Origin: Gonatopus flavifemur
Lineage: Eukaryota; Arthropoda; Insecta; Hymenoptera; Dryinidae
NCBI GenBank assembly: GCA_018340375.1
Contig: JAFFJZ010000001.1
Location: 46,244,001 to 46,308,000, forward strand
DNA: 64,000 nucleotides
Direction of reading: 5' to 3'
Part shown: positions 22,976 through 33,800 of the stretch, one piece after another
Position numbering within the stretch: the first letter of the stretch is position 1
How the letters are laid out: every line of letters starts with the position of its first letter
The notes under the pieces: generated by a model
Told to the model about the DNA's origin: nothing
Database searches by the model: none
The model's input: the letters and a program-made list of their open reading frames with translations, nothing else
Position numbers and translations under genes: made by a program

Positions 22976-23988
22976 TACACGGAAAAAACTGTGCAGTTGG
23001 ATTCATAGCATCACTGCTGTCATTCCAATTCCAGCGCTGCGATAAAATTGACTGCTGTTGAATCCACAGCAATGACTGCTGTTGAAACTACCGCAGTGAC
23101 TGACGTTGAATTTTATGAGAAACCAGCCGTTAATTTCACTGCAGTATGTGCTGTTGACTTTGTATTTGAATTAAATTTTATGTCAACATCACATTTGTAC
23201 CACAGAATTGAGATTTTTCATAATATAGAAAAGTCTATAATATCATTTGGAACCTTTTATCTTTGAGTTAGCCCCACATTGAGATTCAACTTATTTTCAC
23301 TTACGAACCATTGTCAACTGAATTTCACATAACCTACTACATAATCGTTTAAATCTTCTTATAGTTGGTCAGTTGGAGTATTGTGTCAAATTCTGAAAAA
23401 CGACTGTATATGGATATTTCCATTGAATAAACAGGATGAATTATTGGAGGGTTCAAAATCTGAATGTTCAATGTAAAATTTTGGGAAGATTTTTCTCATT
23501 CCAGTGATGATTCTATTCCTCAGTCGTGGGGAAATTATTTTTTCATCAGAAATAGGGGACTTTTCTGCCACTCTGAGGAATTATCTGCCATTTGGTTGTT
23601 GGGTTCATCAAAAAATAAGCAAAAAGTCCAAAAAATCAGGAAGAAAGGTGCCGTATTCATATGAATCCTGATTTTTTGGACTTTTTGCTTATTTTTTGAT
23701 GAACCCAACAACCAAATGGCAGATAATTCCTCACAGTGGCAGAAAAGTCCCCTATTTCTGATGAAAAAATAAGTTGACATAAAATTTAATTCAAATACAA
23801 AGTCAACAGCACATACTGCAATAAAATTAACGGCTGGTTTCTCATAAAATTCAACGTCAGTCACTGCGGTAGTTTCAACAGCAGTCATTGCTGTGGATTC
23901 AACAGCAGTCAATTTTATCGCAGCGCTGCAATGGAATTGGAATAACAGCAGTGATGCTATGAATCCAACTGCACAGTTTTTCCGTGTA
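22976..23988. mobile_element. 1.0 kb foldback element with 210-bp arms and an inner second palindrome
   Basis: Outer arms 22976-23187 and 23772-23988 are about 97% identical inverted repeats rich in GACTGCTGTTGAA words. Inside, 23537-23640 and 23667-23771 form a second near-perfect inverted pair with no CAGCAG words. About 350 bp of single-copy sequence lies at 23188-23536. The frames 23048 (+) and 23535-23993 (-) are by-products of these arms. Confidence 0.9.
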
Positions 23989-23990
23989 TT

Positions 23991-24254
23991 CACGGAAAAA
24001 AATGACCACGTAAGAATTACATGAAAAGTGAGGTTATAATTACGGTGTGGATTTCATGTAGAATTTACACCAGAGTCCTGTTGGATTTACATTGTTATCA
24101 TGATTACCATGGCAACACGCCTGTCGTTTACTTCAGTAACAATGTACACATAACATTGGTCCCAATGTGAATTTGACTCCAATTGCATGCACTTCAGCAG
24201 TTATGTTAAAATAACAACAACCAATGCAAAATCCACACGTCATTTTTTTCCGTG
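23991..24254. mobile_element. Foldback MITE beside the 23 kb complex
   Basis: CACGGAAAAAAATGAC at 23991 pairs with GTCATTTTTTTCCGTG ending 24254. Interior words include GATTTACA and GGTCCCAATGTGAA. It adjoins the truncated outer arm at 24253. Confidence 0.8.
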
Positions 24255-24471
24255 TTCTTACATAGTAACAATCACGATTTTATATAAAATAAGACCGAAT
24301 ACTATGTTAGCATGGTAAATATTAACATTCTCTTCTCTCCGTGTAGCCACTCACTTTTTTTATCTCACTTCCTCCGGTGCTGTAGCTATTCATTAGCTGC
24401 CAGAGCAAGAATTCTTGGCTGCGACGTTTTTGTTTTGGCGAATCTCGCTAATTTTCATTCACCCAAATATG

Positions 24472-24954
24472 ACACTGAGAAAAAAAAGTTGTAAAATTTA
24501 CATCTTGCAAGGTTTCATTGCAAAATGACTTGCAAAATCATTTAAATGATTACAAAAACTGTTCGAGCTACCACAATTTAAGTTGATTTTGCAACAGCGA
24601 ATGTGCAGGGGAAAAATTATTTAGCTGCAGCAGTGAAGTGCCTAGCACGGACACACCTATTAAATTAGCCCCTGCAGCTGAATTTTAACTGTTACAGCAA
24701 ATCAATTAGCTATAAAGGTCCATTTTTTTTATTGTCGTAGTTGAAATTCAGCTGCGGAAGCTATTTAATGGCTAGCCGTGTCCGTACTCACGACTCCGCT
24801 GCTGCAGCTAAACTATTTTTTCCGTGTGAGATATACTACAACTGATGTAAGGTCCCCCGCTGTGGAATCAACCAAAATTGTGATAGCTCGAACTATTTTT
24901 TGAACTTGTCCAAATCTCCTTCCCTTGGTGTAGGGAATTATTTTTTCTCGTGTA
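24472..24954. mobile_element. Foldback element hosting the second AGCTGCAGCT MITE
   Basis: ACACTGAGAAAAAAAAGT at 24472 loosely pairs with TTTTTTCTCGTGTA ending 24954. TTGCAA words recur on the left side. The 24604-24826 MITE sits inside. Confidence 0.55.
24604..24826. mobile_element. Foldback MITE with AGCTGCAGCT word, copy 2
   Basis: Matches 7762-7990 in layout: AAATTATTTAGCTGCAGCAG, CTAGCACGGACA, CCTGCAGCT, and the mirrored set ending TTTTTTCCGTG at 24826. Confidence 0.86.
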
Positions 24955-25128
24955 CTTCTCCTCCAGATCTTCTACTTTGACCTTTCAGAATTATATCAGT
25001 CTTGATATCTATCAAAATCGAATGAAGTACGAAACCATATTTTATACATTGAGTATACAAAATTCGATTCGTCCAACCAGGCATTTGCCCCCTGAAAAAA
25101 ATTCTATTCAACCTTGCTGTTGAGATCC

Positions 25129-25720
25129 TCAGTGTTTCATCATCACATCATCCAAATTCATTTGATTGGACATGATTTCACATAAGAGATGAATATAGTT
25201 TGAATATAATGGATGAATCGCTTCTTCAAGTTCATTGATCAGATATTCAAGCTTTTCGCACTGCACAGCAACGACACTACCGGTATCCCTCTACTTTCTC
25301 CAAGCTGTTAGGTTGGTTTTCGATCACCGTTGTAAAGTATCAAGTACTACCGACGTATAACGCATTATCGACACTCGTACAATCAATGAAATATAACCGG
25401 TGTGGTGTTCCTGCGACCAATGAAATATGGCTTACCTCTATGCATGTATTCAGGGATAGATTAATGTCATCAATATCCTTAGTATCGTTATGCATGCATA
25501 GAATTATGTGATCCATTCGTCTTGCACCTGACGAATAATCAGAAATTCGATGTATTCGCGAAAAGAATGTTCAACGTTTGATTTCTTTCAACATATTCGT
25601 GAATTAAATTTTTTCATAATGAATAAAATTTCGCAAGTGGATGAATGACATCAGATAATTCACATCGACATTCGCAAGATCATTTTTAATATATCCTGCC
25701 GACGGGTGGTGCCTCTTTCT
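25129..25720 (-). pseudogene. Unidentified decayed coding-like stretch, minus strand
   Basis: One minus-strand frame is open from about 25570 through an ATG at 25516 to a stop at 25340. The same frame upstream to about 25720 has only two stops. A different frame is open from 25290 to 25129. The pieces read as varied, protein-like sequence rather than simple AT-derived repeats, suggesting one old frame broken by stops and a shift. No family was recognised. A transposon, an old viral insertion or chance are all possible. Shorter minus-strand frames at 25874-26062 and 26193-26378 may belong to it. Confidence 0.28.
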
Positions 25721-26135
25721 TCCAAGATAGCTGTTCCTGAAATGTGATTAAAATCTTGGAACGATGATGAGTTATTTGCTTCTGATGAAGTTTAACTTCT
25801 TGGTTGTGACGGAACCATGAGAGAAGACGAGGGTTGAGTAACTTGTACGTTGCATTTCATTTTCAAGTTGAATTTATAGCTCTGTCTCTTTTCGACATAC
25901 ATTTTCTTCCCGACCTGAATTTCTATTCAAATATATCTGCACTGAACTTTGATAAACTTCTGTTGGGAATAATGTGTAACGCCCACTGAAAATTGGATTC
26001 TTGGACTTGAAAGAACAGTTTAATGGAATCCCTGTTGACTGCTGGTACAATAAGACCATCATTTTTGTTGATTATCATTCATGGTGTGTTCTCTTGCTTA
26101 AATCTCATTGTGTCCGTTTCAACCAACAAGTCACA

Positions 26136-26172
<37 letters not shown>

Positions 26173-27111
26173 CCTCTCTCTCTCTACATGACTTAACTCC
26201 TGTACTGTAAATCATTTGAATAACATCTCATCCTTTCTCCGCAATATGTATCAATTTTATCCAAGCGTAATCCTATTTCTGTCGAATATTTGACCTTTAC
26301 TCGATTCGAGGATTTGCAAAGCAAGTTACTTCCGTTGCATGAAACATGTAATAATTTTCTCTGATTCTTTTCAATCAACTTTCTGTTCGAATTTGTTATT
26401 TCTCTTATAGTTTCGAGTTGACTTTATTCGAATATTCACGTTTTCATTTTTCAGAATTTTGATGTACATTTTGTATTTGAAATAAATACTCTTTGGAAGA
26501 GCGTTGATGTATTATTTTGGTTCGTGGTGACACGTAAAAGAATTAATATTCGATTTAATGACGCGTTGTGTATGTTTTCAATAATATAATCTGTTTTCGT
26601 CTAAAAGAGAGTTTAATGCAATTGTACTATTCTTTACGGATGACAGAGTGAATGTTTCATTAAGCTGATGGAATACATTCTGTATGAACCGACGGGCTAT
26701 ATTAAGACAATTCTTCCATTTATTGAAATATCTAGTTGAAGAAATGAATGATTTTTTGTCACACGCGCATACATATTTGATGGTGAATATTGGGGAAAAA
26801 TTCAATTAATTTATTCTGATGTCGTTGATTAATTTCTCATGAAGCTGAAAGATTCGTGCTTTTTTTTAGAAATGGATAAAAATTGTAAATTATCCTTTTA
26901 CGTTTTGCTTAAATAGACATTATAACCAATTTTGATCGAAAGGTAGAGCTGTAAGTGGGGAGGTTCAACTTTTTTCATCATTCTTTTCAATTGAGAATAA
27001 ATCAACGCCTCTTACGAATAGTAGCACAGTTTCCAGGATGTGACGGAGATCAATATAATTTGCGGACTTGAAAAAAAAGAATAGTACGACTCCCAATTCC
27101 CAGGTGAAAAT
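25721..27111. other. AT-rich stretch with TA and TC microsatellites
   Basis: A (TA)n run covers 26138-26169, followed by a TC-rich run to 26186. Minus-strand frames of 60-75 codons at 25874, 26193 and 26578 lack recognised domains. Confidence 0.5.
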
Positions 27112-28369
27112 TGACGATTGGCACTAGGATAGCGCAACACTGACAAAGATTGGCCGAGCCTTGGCGGTTAGCAAGGTGCAAGCTTGAAATGATAACATCG
27201 TTACAGGCTCCATTGATGTATTCTGCCAATCACGGACCAACATTGGTACGATTATGGCAGTCAAATCAGCCATCATTGGCAACCCATGGAAAAATTTGTC
27301 GTTCGATCTAAATTTAAGATTGGATCATGCTTGTACTCATTACGAACCAAGACTGATAGACGAATTTTTTTATGGTCTGCCAATGGTCAGATGTTTTATG
27401 CATTTAAAGGAGGTACCATCATTTATTACACATAAATGATGTTGACTGCTAAATTTGAGTCAATACTATAATAGTACTGAGTCAATATTCGGCCAAAATT
27501 GATTCAACGTTGCGACAATCCCGCGCCAACGTTGAGCCAATGTTGTGCCGATGTTCAACTCTATGTTGAACGATTACAAAAATTTAATAAAAATTCAAGA
27601 GTCATATAATTCCCGACATCGATTGCTTCCCCTCCACACATGTTAAGAAGTACAGCCCGAACCTGAAATATTTTATACAACCAGGGCCAGAGAATCTCTG
27701 TATACATTGAAACGAAGAAACTTATTTGATTAACCCAATACAAGATGTGTTTATAAGTTTAATATAACTCAATGATTACTGGTTACCTTACAAATCAATT
27801 ACATCAAGTATAATTCAAATTCTGATGTCCACGAGTCCATGGGTCTGCACAGCTAAAATCTCTCCTTCGATGAAGGACCTATGATGAAGACAACAATTTT
27901 CAATTCAGAAGATGATATGATGCTTATATATCAACCACATAGTTCGTTGAGCGCTTGCCAGAAACGAACCGAGCGTTGGAAACAATACCGAAGGGTGGCG
28001 CTTTGACATTGGACGCGGGAGTTTTTGTATGGAGACGTATAATTGAGGATCGTGGCTAGCCTGAGCCAAGCTTTGACCAGGCTTGGCACTGCATTGGGTA
28101 CTCATTTCTTCTAAACGTTGTCAACGTTTGGATTAATATTCAGCCGTGCTATGAAATTGTTCGTATGAAGTTAATTTCTTTTGTCCAAACGATATTGGGA
28201 CAACGATGAACCATGATTGGCACAATCTTGAGCCAATGATGGATTGATCATTGGAAATTATGATTCCCAACATTGGTGCAACATTGTGCCACTTGTCAGT
28301 AAACGTTGACTCGATATAGATTTCCAAGCCTTGGATGTCAGCATTGCGCCTATCTATTGTCCATCGTCA
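27112..28369. mobile_element. 1.26 kb foldback element with CCAANNTTGG-type words
   Basis: The end around TGACGATTGGCAC at 27113, with AGCGCAACACTGAC inside, pairs with the reverse complement ending 28369. TTGAGCCAA, CAACGTTGG and CCAAGCTTGG words recur in both orientations. The core (about 27570-27900) is single copy. Confidence 0.75.
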
Positions 28370-28441
28370 GTATTGGGGCAAGCAAGAAATTTTCACGTGG
28401 GTTGTCTTGAAAGAAGTATAATAGTTCGTAAGGCTTTTATG

Positions 28442-28625
28442 CACGAAAAAGAATCATGTGGTTGATATTTGGATGGCTAAAAATTAACTGTGGCAACAAA
28501 AGTTATTGCTACAGAAGCTAAAATCTAAATGTTGTAGCCATTTTTTCCGCTATCTAAATATCAAATACACGAAGGAGCTACCACAGCTAATTTATAGCTA
28601 CCACAGAAAATTATTTTTTCCCGTG
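28442..28625. mobile_element. Foldback MITE with AGCTACCACAG word
   Basis: CACGAAAAAGAAT at 28442 pairs with TTATTTTTTCCCGTG ending 28625. GCTAAA and AGCTACCACAGC words recur. It is related in style to the AGCT family. Confidence 0.72.
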
Positions 28626-28651
28626 TGAAGATACGGTTCTCACAGAAACTA

Positions 28652-28904
28652 TACACTGTAAAAAATAGTCTGAAATTTCCTACATCAAATGATTATGAAA
28701 ATCCTGAAACTTGTAATTGAAATCGAGTTCAATGATAAATTCATGAAATTTACTGCAACATGTATTGACATCCCTATGGGAATATATGAAAAATCATAAT
28801 CCTGTGTGGGATGTCATAAAATCTCATATGAAAAGTCGGGAGAAATTTTGAAAATCAATAAAAAATTTATGTGTTAATTCCTCCTAGCAATTTTTTCTAG
28901 TGTA
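28652..28904. mobile_element. Foldback MITE, TACACTGTAAAAAAT ends
   Basis: TACACTGTAAAAAATAG at 28652 loosely pairs with TTTTTTCTAGTGTA ending 28904. ATGAAATTT-type words appear in both halves. Confidence 0.6.
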
Positions 28905-30160
28905 TGGATAAGAATAATTCTGTATCAAAGTTAAGAAGTATTTGTGTTTCAATTCAAATGTCAATTAAATCATTTTTTCTTCAGTCTCTGAAAATGTTGG
29001 TCTTCATGAAAGACTTTCTACGATGATAGTTGTCGAAGGATTCTGTAGTTATGCTACTCTTCGTAAGAGACATCGGAATATTCTCCTCATTGATAATCTT
29101 TGAATCTGGTGATCCTCAAAGCAAAATGTGTCTCCAAGACGTTTGTAGAAGCTTCAGAGAACATCCTCTACGATTTTGAACATTCCACAAATACCCCAAT
29201 ACTAACCTCATGCTATTTTTGTCCTGATCAGCTCTCGTTCAACTTTCTTTGATCACAATGAGATAATCTGTTTCTTTGATAACTTCCCATAAATCGAAAT
29301 AGGATTCATCACGAAATATGAATTCGGGTAGCAAGATGTCATCAAAGCAAATCTTTCTCATTATACAAAAATTCAGAGAATTTGATTATAAATCATTCTT
29401 GTAGTTTCTAATAGCAAATTGCGTCGTCATTTATAAATGGTTTATTCCACTCGTATATCGTTTGTATGTTCAAGATTTTTGCTGCACCTCGATGTCGGTG
29501 AAAAAAAAACTCTTATATCCATCCCCTTTAACGCTGAGGGTAATTAAAGAACGAGCAGAGGTTATTTCATTGCCATCTAAACGAATTTCTGAAGAAACTC
29601 ATAAAAGCGTGGCTTGTAACTTTTCTCTTTTATTAGGGTTTCAGAGAGAAGAAATCGATTCGGTGATGATTTTTCTGATGAAAATTCTTCACCCAGTTGG
29701 TTTTCATGATTCTGATGTTACGTTATAAGACACCTGCATCGGTATTAACCAGAAGGAATTCCATATTTTTGTGGTGATTTCCTATTACTCAGTAATATTT
29801 TGGAAGTTATTACTTATTCTCATTTCGGTTGACAGTTTTTTCATGAGATAATATTTTCCATCCGGAAAAATTTCGCGAAATAAAATTCATCTGAATTAAA
29901 GGCAGCTGTTATGCTTCATTCGCGAAGTTTACTCTCATGAAACAGAATAAACCATCATATTCCATACCTCAGAGAGTGCATGAAGGAAAAACACTATCTA
30001 CAATTCTAAATTGTCGTCATTTGTTATTGAAAAAAATAGTATTAAAATAAAAACAGCAATCTTGCTAATTCTATTGTTTTTGGATAGCGTCGAAATTTCA
30101 TCTGTTTTTGATGAAATTATGTGCTCAGAATATGGGTTTGTAACGTAGTTAACCAGTAAA
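28905..30160. other. AT-rich non-coding stretch
   Basis: No exon of the giant gene could be recognised. The 88-codon frame at 29462 (+) has no domain and no flanking evidence of translation. Confidence 0.45.
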
Positions 30161-30177
30161 AGTACAACTGGTAACCA

Positions 30178-30477
30178 CACGCAGAGAAAAATTCTTGCTG
30201 AAAAAGCGATTTCGAAAAATCTGCTTTGCTAAATTAGCAAAACGGTTGCTGTTACAGCAAAAATATTGCTATTTTAGCAAGATATTTGCTAATCCAGCAA
30301 AATTTTCTAGCCGTGTGTATGTCTACAATTCCGGATTGCTGAATGGCAAGCGCTTGTCGAAAGAGCAAAATTTTTGCTGTAATAGCAAATTCTTTGCTAA
30401 TTCAGCAACGAGTTTTACCATATTAGCAAAGCAAATTTTCGAGGTTTACTGTTTCAGCAACATTTTTTCTCTGCGTG
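30178..30477. mobile_element. 300-bp foldback MITE with TTGCTGAATTAGCAA word, in an intron
   Basis: CACGCAGAGAAAAA at 30178 pairs with TTTTTTCTCTGCGTG ending 30477. TTGCT and AGCAA words occur more than twenty times in both orientations. It ends 120 bases upstream of the first identified coding exon of the giant gene. Confidence 0.9.
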
Positions 30478-30597
30478 CAGTTGTATCATTGTTTGTTCGG
30501 CTACTTCATTTCCTCATTGGTGCAGCAAAAAGGTGGTTACTGCAAGAAATCATTATCCTAGTTGAAGTTAAATGATTTTTTCTTTCATATTTTTCAG

Positions 30598-30826
30598 AGG
30601 CTTCATCCGATGTAGCTGGTAGCAAAGCGTCCAGTGGTTCCGTGGAGGTATTCCCCGCAACAAAACCTTCCTCGACGCTGGCAGATTGTAGAATGGTAGC
30701 TTCGACCCACAATCTCGAGGATATTGGTGTGAGTCATCCAGCTAACGTCAGCAATAACGAAAGGCAACAGCAACAACAACAACAACAACAGCAATTGAAT
30801 GTCGAGAAGCATGGTTCCACTTACAG
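30598..30826 (+). CDS. Giant zinc-finger gene, first identifiable coding exon (internal)
   Basis: Acceptor tttttcag lies before 30598 and donor ACAG/gtaaac after 30826. The exon enters with two bases of a split codon and leaves with two. It encodes about 75 residues, including a glutamine run of about ten encoded by CAA/CAG triplets (near 30763-30793). There is no in-frame ATG near its 5' side, so it cannot hold the start. A TTGCT-word foldback element ends about 120 bases upstream in the intron. Confidence 0.75.
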
Positions 30827-33800
30827 GTAAACCATTATTTTTGCCCAATAATATTTACTGTGGTTAGATATCACTTATAACGCCCTTGTTTATCAAAACA
30901 TTTATTCCAAAACGCAATGTTGATTTGAAGCGCGATGGAAGTCAAAGTATAGAGCATGAAATTACACGCAAAAAAGTCTTTCCGTATAAAATTCTAAAAA
31001 ATTATGATTTAAAAAAAATATACGTTCCACATTTGATTACAAAAAATTGAGAACATGGAAAAAAATGAAGACCGTTTTCACGAAAATTCCACAGATCGGT
31101 GCAAACTGCCCAGGACAAGCGTAGTCGATTGAGCAACGTGATCAACAATTTGAGGAAGAAGGTACCGGACACTAAAACTCCAACCGACTCGTCTGGCAAG
31201 GAAGAAGACGGCCGGAACAGTGTAGAAAGAAATCTCGAGACTCTGGAAAAATATGTGATGACCGTGTTAAATGGCGTAATAAAGGACGACGAGGATGACA
31301 ATAAACTAGACAGTGACTTGGACAAGAGAAACTCTAAAAAAGAAGACTTGACTCCGGAGAACAAGTTGATCGATTCGACGAAGAAAAATGAAACGAAAGA
31401 CAAAGAGAAGCTGAATATCAAAGCTCTTGAGGATGAAACATCTCCTAATAAATTCAAAGAGCCCTCAAAGCCAAATGAGAGCGGAACTGAAGCTGCGGTG
31501 CCGGATATCGAAGAGTCGAAGGAAATTAAAACGACCGAGGAGAATCAACGAGGGGGGAATTTGAATGAAAAATTAGAAGATGAAAGTAAAGAGGATGAAA
31601 ATCAACAAGGAATATCAAGCTCAACGTCAGAATTAATTCGAGATGAATGTACAGAGGATAAATCGGTTAAATCGAGTACAAAGTCTTTGGATAATACGAT
31701 CATGATTAACCATCAACAAGAATCATCCGTTGGTCGATCTCTTGGAACTATCATATTGGAGAGACTGAACGATGTCGGGAATCAGAACTCCGAAGATGTT
31801 GGTACATGCAACGAAGACAACTCCAAAGACGAAAAATCGATGGGAAGTGCAGAGCTTCGGATAATTTGTCGGGATTTGTTGAACGATCTTGTTAATAATA
31901 TCATCAATAGACAGATCGAAGGCCACGAGGAGGTTTGTTCCTCGGACGTTGAGAGTTCTCCGAAACCAGAAGATTCTTGCAACAGCGTTGAATCAACTAC
32001 TAGTCTTCACTGCAGTTTGCCCCTCGATAAAATAGCGTCGGTTTTACAAAAGTGTCAAACGACGAACGCTAGTGAGCCAACTCCTTCCCTTCCGCCCCAA
32101 CCAGCAACATTACCGTCTACAAAATCGAATAAACCAACATCGCCCATCGTTAGGCATCTGTGCCTCTATTGCGATAGAAAGTTTCTTTCTATATCGCTTC
32201 GTCAAAGACACGCGGAACGTGTTCACCAATTGGGCGTTGGCGGAAGACGATCGGAAAGACATTCGAAGAGATCTCTGCACAGTTGTCAGTACTGCACAGA
32301 TAAATGCGCGGAGAGTCTCGAAGGACTATTCCAGCACTTAGTTGGTAATCACAGCGATAAATATCACGCTTGTGTACAATGCGCTACGAGATATGTATCC
32401 AGAGATGCTCTCATGGGCCATATGAACGACACGCACGGTACCGACAGGTCTTCCCCAGTCAGTCAGGTAACGCATTATATATACTTATACTTTCTTATAA
32501 ATTTCATCATTTTATAACCAAAACAATATCGATATTATTTTTCAGAATAAAATTAAAGAGTCTTCGCCGTGCAAGGATTTTATAGAAAAAACAGCGACAA
32601 CAACGGAGGTGGCTTCGATGGAAAAAAGAAGATCGGATAGCGTCGAAAATGAATACGTCGCCGGTTTGCCAAAGAATGCTAGTTCTTCGACGAAGGATGT
32701 ACTCGGCAATCCAGGGAGTCCAGAATTCGATAGTTCCTTTTACAGCAGCGTTAGCTGCAATATCCGTGAAAATCTTCTCCATCACTTGGATGGAAAAATT
32801 CAAGCCTCTTCGAGTTCGTCGCCTCTTTCGTCGTCTTCGGGTGCGCTCGATAACGCTAAACAGTCTTTCTACGATAATAGTGCTAATCAGATGCAGTTTC
32901 CCATCGATATTTCTCTAACCGCGGCCACCCCGGTATATAGCAAAGACTATATGGCCGAGGAATACGAAAATTCGAGTGAGTATGCTCAGAAACCGGGAAA
33001 GAGTAATAATAGATCTCATCCGAGGAGAGTATCCTTCGAAAAATATAATTTCCCTAGAAAGTACGATGGTAAGGAACAATGGACTTGTTCGATCAAAGAT
33101 CTCAGTAAGTTTGATATATCGACACAACTGACTCTGAGAAAGAAGCAACAGTTGATCAAAGAGAGACTCAACTTGAATAGGCTCAATCAGAACGGTTCTG
33201 TTTTGAGTCCTAACAAAAGAGACGATGATCTTGGGTATACCGAATTACTACCCTCGGAAATCGGATTAGACGAATCAACTGTTTCCCGAATCGAAGATAC
33301 GTCCTTGGATTTACCGAGCAACGGCAGTGTGATCGAAAGTAGTGACGTTGAGAAGACTTCAACGATAGAAAGCGGTGATACCACGTCCATTGATTCCACT
33401 GAATTGCCGGATGAAGAGCGAGAACGTGTCGCTATATCTCCCATCAAAGTTACGGAATTTAGTGTTGAATTTAGTAATTTTTTGAAACTTACAAAGTGGA
33501 ATGACGCGAGTAGAAAGGCAGCGGCCAAATTTCAAGAAATCGTTTACGCTGAACTCACTGGCGAGTGGTCGAGACCTCGGGTTTACATCTGCGGAGCTTG
33601 CACTACGAGACATGTGAGTAGTTATTCTTCTTCGTACGATTATGATTCTCATAAGCTTACAGTTGATGCCATCATAAATGTCAAAAAATTATAATCAGAG
33701 TTCAATGTTTATTGATCTTAATCCTTAAACCGTAATCTTCCTCAAAATCACGTCAACCCTAACCCCCGGTCTGACTTTCTTCTAGATGTTCAAAATTGTT

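Larger units (their letters stand above)
21540..24345. mobile_element. 2.8 kb nested foldback complex with split outer arms
   Basis: The arm 21540-21633 (ACACGGAGAAAAAAGAATGG) has an inverted partner at 24253-24345 that is nearly identical for about 93 bp. Between them lie at least four further elements (21828-22953, 22615-22737, 22976-23988, 23991-24254). The outer pair is either one element burst apart by insertions or two copies in opposite orientation. Confidence 0.75.

Noticed and set aside
23535..23993. 152-codon minus-strand frame
   Set aside because: It lies across the arms of the 22976-23988 palindrome, and the same peptide strings appear on the plus strand at 23048 and 23464. It is a by-product of inverted repeats.
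29462..29728. 88-codon plus-strand frame as candidate first exon of the giant gene
   Set aside because: No suitable donor in frame that would meet the 30598 acceptor phase could be shown, and the composition is not clearly coding.
33755..33775. AACCCTAACCCC telomere-like string
   Set aside because: A single copy that forms one arm of a small inverted repeat. Not an interstitial telomere array.
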